Assembly (NCBI GenBank): GCA_002448235.1
Contig: DIXF01000002.1
Span: 309,754 to 373,753, forward strand
Length of the DNA stretch: 64,000 bases
Direction of reading: 5' to 3'
Source: Syntrophaceae bacterium UBA6087
Lineage (GTDB): Bacteria; Desulfobacterota; Desulfomonilia; UBA1062
A program made the translations under genes and the position numbers. The notes beneath the pieces were generated by a model. That model worked only from the letters and a program-made list of their open reading frames with translations, ran no database searches and was not told the origin of the DNA. How positions within the stretch are numbered: the first letter of the stretch is position 1; each line of letters starts with the position of its first letter. Below, one piece after another: positions 8,270 through 17,287 of this stretch.

Positions 8270-9268
8270 ATGGAAATTATGGAAAACAACATTGAAAAAG
8301 CGAAAAAATTGGTATGCGTGAGATTCCCCGCAATTCCCATGTCATACATATTCGACGCCCAGGATCTGGAGCTCAACACCGGTGATATGGTCCTGGTGAA
8401 CACGGAAGCCGGTCTGGCCGTCGCCAAGGTGATCGGCATCCCGCCAGAAGAGGAAGCGGTCGGTCTCGACGAGATCAAGCCAGTGGTGCGGAAGCTTACC
8501 GACGGCGATAAAGAGAAGCTCGAAGCCATCCAGGCCAAAGAGAAGGAGTGCTTTGTATTCTGTGCCGAGCGCATCCGTTCCCGCGACCTGCCCATGAAGC
8601 TCACCCGCGTAGAGCAGATGTTCGACGGCACCAAGATCACCTTCTCCTTCGTTGCAGAGGGGCGGGTCGATTTCAGGGACCTGCTCAAGGACCTGGTGGA
8701 AAGATACCGGACGAGGATCGAACTGCGTCAGATCGGGAGCAGACAGGAGTCGGCCATGCTGGGCGGCATCGGGAGCTGCGGCAGGGAGCTCTGCTGCGCG
8801 GTGTATCTCACTGGTTTCCAGCGGATATCGGTCAAAATGGCAAAGAACCAGAACATGACGCTCAATCCCACCAAGATTTCGGGGTTGTGCGGCAAGCTCA
8901 AGTGCTGCCTCGCCTATGAGAAGGAGTCATACTCCAATCTCATCGACAACCTGCCGAAGCCAGGGAAAAGGGTCTTCGTCGAGCAGGGCGAGGCCTTTGT
9001 CGTAAGCATCAATATCATTAACCAGACATTCGTCGCCAAGCTCACCGACCGCCGGTTCATCAAGTGCAAGGTCTCCGAGATAATGACTGAAGAAGAATTC
9101 CGCCAGCTCGGCGATCAGAGGCCCACCGACCTGAGCCGGCTGAGGGACCCCCTCCTGGATATTCCCGTCAACGAGAGAGCCCCGGCCGATCCGGACAAAC
9201 AGAAAGCAAAGAGGAGAAGATCCTCCAGGCAGAGAAATTCCAGGAAGAAAAGGAGCAAACCCTCATGA
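8270..9268 (+). CDS. PSP1 C-terminal domain (YaaT-like) protein
   Basis: About 332 aa from ATG 8270; ATGs at 8243 and 8279 are also possible and none has a convincing ribosome site. The PSP1 region spans ~15-230 and has the signature Cys motifs GSCGRELCC and GLCGKLKCCLAYE. The last ~50 residues are a Lys/Arg-rich tail (KAKRRRSSRQR). Family members (YaaT of Bacillus) are linked to replication or phosphorelay control and, in deltaproteobacteria, commonly sit beside metG, as here (4-base overlap). The biochemical activity is not established. Confidence 0.85.
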   Translation: MEIMENNIEKAKKLVCVRFPAIPMSYIFDAQDLELNTGDMVLVNTEAGLAVAKVIGIPPEEEAVGLDEIKPVVRKLTDGDKEKLEAIQAKEKECFVFCAERIRSRDLPMKLTRVEQMFDGTKITFSFVAEGRVDFRDLLKDLVERYRTRIELRQIGSRQESAMLGGIGSCGRELCCAVYLTGFQRISVKMAKNQNMTLNPTKISGLCGKLKCCLAYEKESYSNLIDNLPKPGKRVFVEQGEAFVVSINIINQTFVAKLTDRRFIKCKVSEIMTEEEFRQLGDQRPTDLSRLRDPLLDIPVNERAPADPDKQKAKRRRSSRQRNSRKKRSKPS

Positions 9269-11184
9269 GCGGGTACTTCTATATCACAACCCCGATTTAT
9301 TACGTGAACGCAAAGCCGCATCTCGGCCATGTCTATACCACCGTGATCGCCGATGTCGCGGCGAGGTACCATAAGCTGATGGGAGAACAGGTTTTCTTCC
9401 TTACCGGCACCGACGAGCACGGCGACAAGATCGTGGAAACCGCAAAGAATCTCGGCACGACGGCCGAAAAGCTTGCCGACGAGAACAGCGCCCGGTTCAG
9501 AGACCTGTGGCCCGAGCTTGCGATTGATAACAGCCGGTTTATACGGACCACCGAGCCGGATCACATCCAGACCGTCCAGGCCATACTCCAGGATGTCTAT
9601 AACAAGGGAGACATCTATTTCGGCGAATACGGCGGGCATTACTGCATCGGGTGCGAGCGGTTCTTCACGGAAACCGAGATGGTGGACGGTAAATGCCCCA
9701 TCCATGACAAGGAGCTCGTCTACCGGCAGGAGCAGAACTATTTCTTCAAGATGGAGAAGTACCGGGCATGGCTCATCGAGTATATCCACAACAACCCTGA
9801 TTTCATCAGGCCTGAAAGATATAAGAACGAAGTCCTGGGCATGCTCCGGGAGCCGTTGGACGATCTGTGCATCTCGAGGCCGAAGACGCGTCTTACCTGG
9901 GGGATCGAGCTGCCGTTCGACAGGAATTATGTATGCTATGTCTGGTTCGATGCACTGATCAACTACCTAACCGGCGTCGGGTATCCTGACAAAAACCGGT
10001 TCAAGGAGTACTGGGGTGCGGCGCAGCATATCGTGGGCAAGGACATACTCAAACCCCATGCCGTGTACTGGCCGACCATGCTTAAATCCACCGGCGTCGA
10101 GCCCTACCGGCACCTCAATGTCCATGGGTTCTGGAATGTGGATGCAGCCAAGATGTCAAAGAGCCTCGGCAACGTCGTAGACCCGCTCGACCTCAAAGGG
10201 AAATACGGGGTCGACGCCTTCCGGTATTTCCTTGTCCGGGAGATGGTCTTCGGGCTGGATTCAAACTTCTCCGAAGAGGCCCTTATCGAGAGATACAACG
10301 CGGATCTGGCAAACGATCTCGGGAACCTGGTGAGCAGGAGCACGAGGATGGTGGCCAAGTACTTCGACGGCATCCTTCCGGATGGAAACGGCCCGCTCGA
10401 AGAAGATGACAAGGGGTTGAGGGAGCTGGCTCTCAAGGTCGTGGCCGAATACAAGGCCAGGATGGATAAATTCGAGCTCCATACCGCCATGGCGGCCGTA
10501 TGGTCGCTCATCTCCTTCATGAACAAGTATATTGATAAGGCAGCCCCTTGGACCCTGGCGAAGACCGACACCGAGCGTCTCAAGGTAGTCATGTACCACC
10601 TCATGGAAGGCCTGCGCTATGTGGCGGAGCTGGTATACCCGGTCATGCCGGAAACCTCGAAAAAGATCTTGAGCATCCTCGGAGAAGAGGGTGAATTCAC
10701 TGCCCAGAGCCTCGATCAGTTCGGAAAGCTTAAACCGGGCGTGAAGATCGGGCTCCAGGATGCCCTTTTCCCACGAGTGGAGCGCATGAAAAAGGAAGAC
10801 GAGGCCGCCGCACCCGAGAAAAAAGGGAAAAAGGAAAAGCCGAAGGAAGCTCAAGTCGAAAATCTTATCGATATCTCGGAGTTTGCAAAGTGCTCCATCA
10901 AGGTCGGCAGGATCATGGAAGCGAGTAAGGTCGAGAAGTCGGAAAAACTCGTGGTTCTGAAAGTCGACGTGGGCAGGCAGGTACAGATCGCTGCAGGCAT
11001 CGCCAAGGCGTACTCCCCGGAAGAGCTTGTGGGGAAGTATGTTGCCGTGGTGACGAACCTGAAGCCGGCAAAGCTCATGGGCATTGAGAGCCAGGGCATG
11101 CTCCTGGCCACGGACACTCCCGATGGGAGACTGTCCCTCGTCACCTTTGACCGTGAGCCGGCAATAGGGGCAAGGGTTCGTTAA
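9265..11184 (+). CDS. metG: Methionyl-tRNA synthetase with C-terminal tRNA-binding domain
   Basis: 639 aa. It charges tRNA-Met. Class I signature near the N-terminus (PIYYVNAKPHLGH, HIGH-type) and KMSKS at ~297 (AAKMSKSLGN). CxxC zinc motifs appear at ~128 (CIGCERF). After a Lys/Glu-rich linker at ~515-530, the C-terminal ~110 residues form an OB-fold tRNA-binding (EMAP/Arc1-like) domain, FAKCSIKVGRIMEA. The ATG overlaps the PSP1 stop (ATGA), so the two genes are co-translated. Confidence 0.97.
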   Translation: MSGYFYITTPIYYVNAKPHLGHVYTTVIADVAARYHKLMGEQVFFLTGTDEHGDKIVETAKNLGTTAEKLADENSARFRDLWPELAIDNSRFIRTTEPDHIQTVQAILQDVYNKGDIYFGEYGGHYCIGCERFFTETEMVDGKCPIHDKELVYRQEQNYFFKMEKYRAWLIEYIHNNPDFIRPERYKNEVLGMLREPLDDLCISRPKTRLTWGIELPFDRNYVCYVWFDALINYLTGVGYPDKNRFKEYWGAAQHIVGKDILKPHAVYWPTMLKSTGVEPYRHLNVHGFWNVDAAKMSKSLGNVVDPLDLKGKYGVDAFRYFLVREMVFGLDSNFSEEALIERYNADLANDLGNLVSRSTRMVAKYFDGILPDGNGPLEEDDKGLRELALKVVAEYKARMDKFELHTAMAAVWSLISFMNKYIDKAAPWTLAKTDTERLKVVMYHLMEGLRYVAELVYPVMPETSKKILSILGEEGEFTAQSLDQFGKLKPGVKIGLQDALFPRVERMKKEDEAAAPEKKGKKEKPKEAQVENLIDISEFAKCSIKVGRIMEASKVEKSEKLVVLKVDVGRQVQIAAGIAKAYSPEELVGKYVAVVTNLKPAKLMGIESQGMLLATDTPDGRLSLVTFDREPAIGARVR

Positions 11185-11202
11185 AAGGAAGAGAGGGACG
11201 CT

Positions 11203-11556
11203 ATGCAGAAGCTTTCGATCATTCAGGCAACACCCGGCATGGTGCTGGCGAAAGCCATCATGAGCGACAAGGGCATGCCCCTGTGTGCCGATGGTACGGA
11301 ACTCACCGAAATGCTCATCGAACGCTTGAAAAGCATGAATATCCTGGTTATCACCGTCAAGGGACGTCCGGTGGATACCGGCGTGCCCGACAAAACCCCG
11401 GAAGAAAAGGTTGGGGATATGCAGGCCAGATTTGCCCGCGTGAAGGACGATCCTCTCATGGGGCGGATCAGGGATGCGATTGCAGATGCGATCTACGCAG
11501 AAGCGAGGGAAATGCAGGAGCGGGAAGCGGAAGAGAAAGAGGAGGCCGGCGGATGA
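11203..11556 (+). CDS. Hypothetical protein resembling the N-terminal region of HD-GYP proteins
   Basis: 117 aa, soluble. The first ~60 residues (TPGMVLAKAI, then CADGTELTEMLIERL and NILVITVKG) resemble the small domain often found in front of HD-GYP phosphodiesterases; the rest is a charged helix ending in a Glu-rich tail. The stop overlaps the start of the HDOD gene (ATGA). With the HDOD and GGDEF genes it forms a compact signalling trio between metG and purB. The function is unknown; an accessory role in signalling is inferred from context only. Confidence 0.75.
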   Translation: MQKLSIIQATPGMVLAKAIMSDKGMPLCADGTELTEMLIERLKSMNILVITVKGRPVDTGVPDKTPEEKVGDMQARFARVKDDPLMGRIRDAIADAIYAEAREMQEREAEEKEEAGG

Positions 11557-12383
11557 GCAAGGCCGAGAAGATCAAGGCAATCACGAAGAAAATACAGAGC
11601 CTCCCTACATTGCCTCCGGTGGTGAGGAAACTTACCACCATGGTGGAGAGCCCCGATGTAACCGCCAAGGAGGTAGGAAAACTTATCTCTGCCGACCAGG
11701 TTTTAAGCGCAAAGGTCCTCAAACTCGTGAACTCGTCCTTCTACGGGTTCCCGGGCAGGATATCCTCCATAAGCCATGCGGTCGTCCTCCTGGGATTCAA
11801 TGTTATCAAGGGAGTCGTGCTCTCCGCCTCGGTGTTCGAGATCATGGAGAAGGCCATGGTCGGCCTCTGGGAGCACTCGCTGGGCTCTGCGATCATCTCG
11901 GGAACCATCAGCAGGGAACTGGGCCTCCACGAGCCCGAAGAGATATCCACGGCTGCGCTGCTCCACGACATCGGCAAGGTTCTCGTCCGTGTTTCTCTCG
12001 TTTCGGATTACGACCGGATAACCGCGATTGTGGAAGAAAAAGGGTGCTCCTTCAGGGATGCGGAAGTCGAAGTGCTCGGTGTCGATCATTCCGAGATCGG
12101 ACTGTGGCTTTCTCAGGAATGGGGGCTCCCCGAACGGTTGATTATCCCGATCTCCTCCCATCACGAGCCCCAGAGTGCTGTAAAGCTCAAAGACCGGGTT
12201 GCCGTGGTTCATATCGCCGACAGCCTGGTCCGCGCATTCGGGATCGGCTTTGGCGGAGACAACTGGGTGGGCAGGATATCCCCGGCAGCATGGGAGTACA
12301 TCGATATGTCCCGGCTCGATCTCCCCAAGCTCATGCGAAAGATCCTCGCAGACCTCGAAGAAGTGGAAAATTTCCAGTTATAA
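11553..12383 (+). CDS. HDOD-domain signalling protein
   Basis: About 276 aa starting at ATG 11553 (MSKAEKIKAI) with GGAGG just upstream; longer in-frame extensions lack support. The HDOD domain covers most of the protein: SLPTLPPVVRKL, ADQVLSAKVLKLVNSSFYGFPG, and ALLHDIGKVLVRV with HD-like residues. HDOD domains are regulatory relatives of HD phosphohydrolases and usually act in signalling rather than catalysis. It overlaps the previous gene by 4 bases, and the next gene begins within 16 bases of its stop. Confidence 0.9.
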   Translation: MSKAEKIKAITKKIQSLPTLPPVVRKLTTMVESPDVTAKEVGKLISADQVLSAKVLKLVNSSFYGFPGRISSISHAVVLLGFNVIKGVVLSASVFEIMEKAMVGLWEHSLGSAIISGTISRELGLHEPEEISTAALLHDIGKVLVRVSLVSDYDRITAIVEEKGCSFRDAEVEVLGVDHSEIGLWLSQEWGLPERLIIPISSHHEPQSAVKLKDRVAVVHIADSLVRAFGIGFGGDNWVGRISPAAWEYIDMSRLDLPKLMRKILADLEEVENFQL

Positions 12384-12398
12384 ATGGGAGGGTCGTAC

Positions 12399-13322
12399 GT
12401 GAAAGCCGTCGTAATCGTAAAAGAGAATGTGGATGAATATCTGTCATCCATCGTCTCCACGATTTTCGATTCTATACAGGTGATCCGCAGCGACGAAGAC
12501 ATCGTGTCCCTCATTTACATGGATCCGCCGGATCTCATCCTCATCGACCGGACGTATCTCGCGGAGCACGGCACAAAGGTTATCGAGGAATTCAGGAGCA
12601 ATACGATCTACGGGCACCTGCCCATGGTGGCTATCTATACCAGGGATGACCTTGCCCGGGCATCGGCTGTCGACATTCCCATCGACGACTTTATCGTCCT
12701 GGAGAACTCAGAGATCGAGATCAGGCGCAGACTCGAATTCGATACCCGGAGGGCTGTGCGCGAGATGGACACAAACCCGCTCACGAGGCTGCCCGGGAAT
12801 GAATCCATCATCCGCTTCATCCAGCAGATGTTCGATGAGGAAAAAGAGATCGCCCTCGCATGGGTGGACCTCGACAATTTCAAGCCCTACAATGACCGGT
12901 ACGGATTCTCGAGCGGCGACGAGGTGCTCCTGGCAACGACGCGCATCCTTGCCAATGCCGTTAAGGAGATCAAGCAGGACGATACCTTTGTCGGCCATGT
13001 GGGAGGGGATGATTTCGTATTCATATGCCCTATCGGTAATGTGAGGGTACTCTGCGAGGAGATAATCTCACGGTTCGATATGGTGATCCGGAACTTTTAC
13101 AACGACGAAGACCTGGAGCAGAACGGAATCGTCTCGACGTCAAGGAGCGGCGAGACCACCAGCTTTCCCATCATGAGCGTGTCCATCGCAGTGGTCATGA
13201 ACGAGAAGGGCCACTACAAACACTATGGTGAAGCTTCCCGGGACGCTACGGACATCAAGAAATATATCAAGGGCCTCGACGGGAGCAACTACATGATCGA
13301 CAGGAGGGGAAAACCCAGGTGA
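12399..13322 (+). CDS. Pseudo-receiver + GGDEF-domain protein (possible diguanylate cyclase)
   Basis: About 307 aa. GTG 12399 is preferred to ATG 12384 because GGGAGGG lies six bases upstream. Residues ~1-115 look like a receiver fold with D50 (LILIDRTYL) but without the usual N-terminal acidic pair. Residues ~125-300 are a GGDEF domain: DTNPLTRLPGN at the start, WVDLDNFKPYNDRYGF, and a signature that reads GGDDF (G202-F206) instead of GGDEF/GGEEF. There is no RxxD inhibitory site just before it. Asp for Glu may keep or lower activity; this needs an assay. It is a candidate local source of c-di-GMP. Confidence 0.85.
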   Translation: MKAVVIVKENVDEYLSSIVSTIFDSIQVIRSDEDIVSLIYMDPPDLILIDRTYLAEHGTKVIEEFRSNTIYGHLPMVAIYTRDDLARASAVDIPIDDFIVLENSEIEIRRRLEFDTRRAVREMDTNPLTRLPGNESIIRFIQQMFDEEKEIALAWVDLDNFKPYNDRYGFSSGDEVLLATTRILANAVKEIKQDDTFVGHVGGDDFVFICPIGNVRVLCEEIISRFDMVIRNFYNDEDLEQNGIVSTSRSGETTSFPIMSVSIAVVMNEKGHYKHYGEASRDATDIKKYIKGLDGSNYMIDRRGKPR

Positions 13323-14611
13323 TTAAACGGTATACAAGGCAGACTATGGAGCGCATCTGGTCCGAAGAGAACCGGTACCAGAAGTGGCTCGATGTGGAGA
13401 TAGCAGTGTGCGAGGCCTGGGCTTCCCTGGGAAAGATCCCGAAGGAAAGCCTTGAGACCATCAAAAGCAGGTCGCGGTTCACGGTGGAAAGGATCGAAGA
13501 AATAGAAGAGATCACCAGGCATGACGTAATCGCTTTTGTTTCGTGCGTAGCGGAGTATGTGGGCGAGGACGCCAGATTCATCCATATGGGCATGACCTCC
13601 TCCGATGTCCTCGATACCGCATTGGCGCTGCAGCTCAAAGAAAGCGGGCAGATCCTCATTGAAGATATCCGGGCGCTGATGGAGGCTTTGAAAAAGAGGG
13701 CCTTCGAGTTCAAGCATACCCCTGTCATGGGCAGGTCCCACGGCATTCATGCCGAGCCGACCACCTTCGGGCTGAAATTCGCCCTGTGGTATGCCGAGAT
13801 GGAGAGGAATCTAAAGCGCATGGAGGACGCCGTCGAGATGATCTCGTACGGCAAGATTTCCGGTGCGGTGGGAACCTTTGCAAACATCCCTCCGGTCGTC
13901 GAGGAATATGCATGTAAAAGACTGGGCTTAAAACCCGCCCCGGTCAGCACCCAGATCATCCAGAGGGACCGGCACGCCCAGTTCTTCACCACGATCGCCA
14001 TCGTCGGGTCGACCATGGAAAAGATAGCCACGGAGATCCGTCACTTCCAGAGGACAGAGGTTCTGGAAGCCATGGAGCCCTTCGGCAAAGGACAGAAGGG
14101 ATCGTCCGCCATGCCGCACAAGAAGAACCCCATCCTTTCGGAGAATATCACGGGCCTTGCACGGCTGTTGAGAGGCTACTGCCTCACCGCCATGGAAAAC
14201 GTGGCCTTGTGGCACGAGAGGGACATCAGCCATTCGAGTGCGGAGCGGGTCATCGGCCCGGATGCGACGATCGTGCTGGATTTTGCCCTTGCGCGGCTGA
14301 CGAGGGTGATCGAGGGACTGGTGGTGTATCCGGAAAACATGCAGAAGAACATCGAGATCACAAAAGGCTTGTGGCACTCACAGGGAGTGCTGCTGGCGCT
14401 AGTGGATAAGGGCGTGGCCAGGGACACCGCTTACCAGTGGGTTCAGCGCAACGCATTAAGGGTATGGGAAGGAAACGAAGACTTTAAGGCTCTCCTGATA
14501 AAGGATCGGGATATCGCGGATGTGCTCGATAGTGAGGCCGTTGAAAGCCTCTTCGATCTCTCACACCATTTGCAGCATGTAGACACAATTTTCGAGAGGG
14601 TTTTTTCATGA
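13319..14611 (+). CDS. purB: Adenylosuccinate lyase
   Basis: 430 aa, standard length. It catalyses two fumarate-releasing steps of purine synthesis. The fumarase/ASL signature GSSAMPHKKNP is at ~260, with HMGMTSSDV near 87 and GRSHGIHAEPTTFG near 139. The start is GTG 13319, nine bases after AGGAGGGG, overlapping the previous stop (GTGA). It is followed by pyrE with a 4-base overlap, so purine and pyrimidine genes share one transcript. Confidence 0.97.
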   Translation: MIKRYTRQTMERIWSEENRYQKWLDVEIAVCEAWASLGKIPKESLETIKSRSRFTVERIEEIEEITRHDVIAFVSCVAEYVGEDARFIHMGMTSSDVLDTALALQLKESGQILIEDIRALMEALKKRAFEFKHTPVMGRSHGIHAEPTTFGLKFALWYAEMERNLKRMEDAVEMISYGKISGAVGTFANIPPVVEEYACKRLGLKPAPVSTQIIQRDRHAQFFTTIAIVGSTMEKIATEIRHFQRTEVLEAMEPFGKGQKGSSAMPHKKNPILSENITGLARLLRGYCLTAMENVALWHERDISHSSAERVIGPDATIVLDFALARLTRVIEGLVVYPENMQKNIEITKGLWHSQGVLLALVDKGVARDTAYQWVQRNALRVWEGNEDFKALLIKDRDIADVLDSEAVESLFDLSHHLQHVDTIFERVFS

Positions 14612-15141
14612 GTATGACTAACGAACTGTTGGATATAGTTCGCCGCGATGCGGTGAAATTCGGAAAATTCATCCTTGCGTCGGGTAAGGAATCGGACCTT
14701 TACGTGGACTTGCGGAAGGTTACATTGCAGCCGAAAGGCGCCCTTCTCATCGGGTCGATCATCCACGACATGATCAAGGACAGGTCGGTGGACGCGATCG
14801 GCGGTTTATCCATGGGGGCCGATCCCATTGCGGTCGCCACGAGCCTGGTCGCGTACCAGAAGGGCCAGGAAATCCTTGCGTTTCTCGTGAGGAAAGAAAA
14901 GAAGGAGCACGGCATGAAGAACGCGGTCGAAGGCCCGGTACGGCCGGGGCAGAAGGTCGTGATCGTCGATGACGTGATAACCACGGGATCGAGCACCATA
15001 ACCGCTATCCAGCAGGCAGAGGCCGCAGGGCTAAAAATAGATCTGGTCATTGCGGTCATGGACAGGCTCGAAGGAGGACGCGCTGCCATCGAAGCCCTGG
15101 GGCATGAGGTCCGCACCCTTCTCACGAGAAACGATCTCTGA
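14608..15141 (+). CDS. pyrE: Orotate phosphoribosyltransferase
   Basis: 177 aa. It transfers phosphoribose to orotate in UMP synthesis. The PRPP-binding motif VVIVDDVITTGSST is at ~113-126, with the FLVRKEKKEHG loop before it. It is translationally coupled to purB through ATGA. After its stop there are 77 bases before tsaD with no obvious terminator. Confidence 0.95.
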   Translation: MSMTNELLDIVRRDAVKFGKFILASGKESDLYVDLRKVTLQPKGALLIGSIIHDMIKDRSVDAIGGLSMGADPIAVATSLVAYQKGQEILAFLVRKEKKEHGMKNAVEGPVRPGQKVVIVDDVITTGSSTITAIQQAEAAGLKIDLVIAVMDRLEGGRAAIEALGHEVRTLLTRNDL

Positions 15142-15218
15142 TATGCCAGTTCAGCGGGTTGATCTTTGAAAAGCACGCAACCGAAGGCATACCCCCTTAC
15201 GATAAGAGATGAGAAACC

Positions 15219-16274
15219 ATGAATATTCTGGCAATAGAAACGTCCTGCGACGAGACTGCGGCAGCGGTTGTACATGATAACGGGAAGATCCTCTCGAACG
15301 TGGTTGCAAGCCAGATCAAAGACCATGCCGCCTTTGGCGGCGTAGTGCCGGAGATCGCATCGAGAAGGCATACCGAGCTCATCGACCCGGTGGTTAAGGA
15401 AGCTCTCGACAGTGCAGGCATTACTCTCAAGGAACTTGGCGCCGTGGCCGTCACGCAGGGTCCTGGGCTTGTTGGCGCTCTTCTCGTGGGCATCTCCTAT
15501 GCAAAGGCCCTCGCCTACGGGTTGGGGATTCCCCTATGCGGTATCAACCATCTCGAAGGTCACTTGAGCGCTGCAAAGATTGATCACGAGGTTACCTACC
15601 CCCATATCGGGATGGTTGTCTCCGGAGGGCATACGTCCATTTACAAAATTACCTCCCCCGCAGAGGTCGCCCAGATCGGCCAGACTCTCGACGATGCAGC
15701 CGGTGAGGCATATGACAAGGTTGCGAAACTCCTCTACCTCGGATATCCGGGCGGAGTGGTGATCGAGAGGATCAGCAAGGGAATCGATGCGGGAGAGATC
15801 GACTTTCCCCGGCCGCTGATACATGACGACACCTATGACTTCAGTTTCTCGGGCCTCAAGACCGCAGTGCTGAACCGCGTACTGAAAGAGGGCATCTTCG
15901 AGCACATGGATCTTGGTTTCTCAGGCCTGCCCGTTGAAAAGAAAACGGTTCCCGGCAAGGAAGGCCTCATCCCCAAGATAGCGGCGGCATTCCAGGCCGC
16001 TGTGGTAGACGTCCTCACCCAAAAGGCGTTCAAGGCGGCGAAGGACAGCCGGATGGATCTCCTTGTGGTAACAGGAGGAGTGGCGAGCAACGGGTTCCTT
16101 CGGGAATCTTTGAGCAGCAAGTCCCGGGAGACAGGGATAGGGCTCATCGTGCCTGAAAGGAAATACTGTACGGACAACGCTGCCATGATCGGCATCGCTG
16201 CGATACGGCACGTCAGGGAAGGAAAATTCGCCCCGCTTGGTTTAAACGCCGTATCGCGATGGACCTGGGAATGA
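15219..16274 (+). CDS. tsaD: tRNA N6-adenosine threonylcarbamoyltransferase TsaD
   Basis: 351 aa. It transfers the threonylcarbamoyl group to A37 of ANN-decoding tRNAs. It is an ASKHA-fold protein: N-terminal ETSCDETAAAVV, the metal-binding HxxxH in GINHLEGHLSA (~110), SGGHTSIY, and C-terminal VVTGGVASNGFLR. About 15 extra residues lie near 235 (GLPVEKKTVPGKEG). It overlaps rsmA by 16 bases. Confidence 0.96.
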   Translation: MNILAIETSCDETAAAVVHDNGKILSNVVASQIKDHAAFGGVVPEIASRRHTELIDPVVKEALDSAGITLKELGAVAVTQGPGLVGALLVGISYAKALAYGLGIPLCGINHLEGHLSAAKIDHEVTYPHIGMVVSGGHTSIYKITSPAEVAQIGQTLDDAAGEAYDKVAKLLYLGYPGGVVIERISKGIDAGEIDFPRPLIHDDTYDFSFSGLKTAVLNRVLKEGIFEHMDLGFSGLPVEKKTVPGKEGLIPKIAAAFQAAVVDVLTQKAFKAAKDSRMDLLVVTGGVASNGFLRESLSSKSRETGIGLIVPERKYCTDNAAMIGIAAIRHVREGKFAPLGLNAVSRWTWE

Positions 16275-17065
16275 GACCGAAGTACTCGCTGGGCCAGAAT
16301 TTCTTGAAGAACCCGGGAATCGTCGACAAGATCATCCATTTTTCCGAGGTAAGCAGAGAAGATACGATACTGGAGATCGGCCCCGGTACCGGCGCCCTCA
16401 CTGCACGGCTTCTGGAGGACGCATCAGAGGTTATCGCGGTGGAAAAGGATGATGTCCTGGCCGCCAAGCTCAAGGAACAGTTCGAGAGCTTCTCGACGTT
16501 TAAGCTCCTGCACGGTGATATCCTGGAAACAGATCTGCAGAGCATACTGAGGGACAACACGAAGGTCGTTGCAAACCTGCCGTATAATATCGCTACGAAT
16601 GTAATCCTCCGCCTCGCGGATATCCCGGAGAAATTGAGAGCAGCGGTTGTCATGGTGCAGAAAGAGGTTGCGCTCAGGATCTGCTCTCATGCAGGGCAGA
16701 AGGACTATTCGGCGCTCAGCGCCATCCTCTCTTCCGTCTTCGATTGTGTACCCGGTTTTATCGTGGGGCCGAAGAACTTCTATCCGGAGCCCAAGGTGGA
16801 CTCCATGGTCATAAAGCTCATCCCGAAAGAGGCCCCCCTTCCGAAGGATGACCGGGATGGTTACAAAAAGGTAGTTTTCTGTGCGTTCGGCCAGAGAAGA
16901 AAGATGCTCAAAAATTCCCTCATGAACCTGCCCGGTGTAACGAAGGATCTGTTGGCAGAGATCGGTAATTCCTCAGGGATCAGCCTCGAGCGCCGGCCCC
17001 AGGAGCTCTCCTGGGAGGAGTTCTACAGGTTAAGCCGTACCTGTCGCCGGCTTGCGATATCCTGA
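16259..17065 (+). CDS. rsmA: 16S rRNA dimethyladenosine transferase (RsmA/KsgA)
   Basis: 268 aa. It dimethylates two adjacent adenosines near the 3' end of 16S rRNA. SAM motif I ILEIGPGTGALTARL is near 40, motif IV NLPYNIAT near 107, and SLGQNFLKNP is typical of the N-terminus. ATG 16259 lies inside tsaD; ATG 16271, four codons later, is equally possible. It ends the PSP1-to-rsmA co-directional block. Confidence 0.95.
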   Translation: MDLGMRPKYSLGQNFLKNPGIVDKIIHFSEVSREDTILEIGPGTGALTARLLEDASEVIAVEKDDVLAAKLKEQFESFSTFKLLHGDILETDLQSILRDNTKVVANLPYNIATNVILRLADIPEKLRAAVVMVQKEVALRICSHAGQKDYSALSAILSSVFDCVPGFIVGPKNFYPEPKVDSMVIKLIPKEAPLPKDDRDGYKKVVFCAFGQRRKMLKNSLMNLPGVTKDLLAEIGNSSGISLERRPQELSWEEFYRLSRTCRRLAIS

Positions 17066-17088
17066 CCGTACCTCCCCCAGGCCCCTGA

Positions 17089-17147
17089 TTACAATCCAAA
17101 TTACAATCCATCGTAACCGGGATTACAAACCGGTAACCAATGTAACC
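17089..17147 (+). promoter_or_regulatory. Cluster of helically phased TTACAA/GTAACC repeats (putative activator sites)
   Basis: TTACAA occurs at 17089, 17101 and 17123, and GTAACC at 17113, 17133 and 17142; start-to-start steps are 12, 12, 10, 10 and 9 bases, close to one helical turn. A further TTACAA is at 17212. The cluster ends ~87 bases before a sigma-54 promoter, the usual place for enhancer-binding-protein sites. The binding protein is unknown. Confidence 0.55.
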
Positions 17148-17233
17148 GTCATAAAACAGTCAACAGGTTTTTGAAGACACATAACAAGCTGTAAATAAAT
17201 AGCAAATAAAATTACAAGGCCTAGTCACAATTT

Positions 17234-17248
17234 TGGCATCCGCATTGC
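17234..17248 (+). promoter_or_regulatory. Sigma-54 (RpoN) -24/-12 promoter
   Basis: TGGCAT-N5-TTGC: the GG at 17235-17236 and GC at 17247-17248 have the required 12-base spacing; consensus TGGCAC-N5-TTGC. It lies 39 bases before the protease start codon. An rpoN gene is in this window at 55663-57048. Confidence 0.75.
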
Positions 17249-17287
17249 CTTATACCTCGTGGATCGAATAGATCCGGGGGGTATACG

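Noticed and set aside
8062..8688. 208-codon minus-strand frame over the PSP1 start
   Set aside because: Antisense to the PSP1 gene, Ser/Arg-rich and without any recognisable domain.
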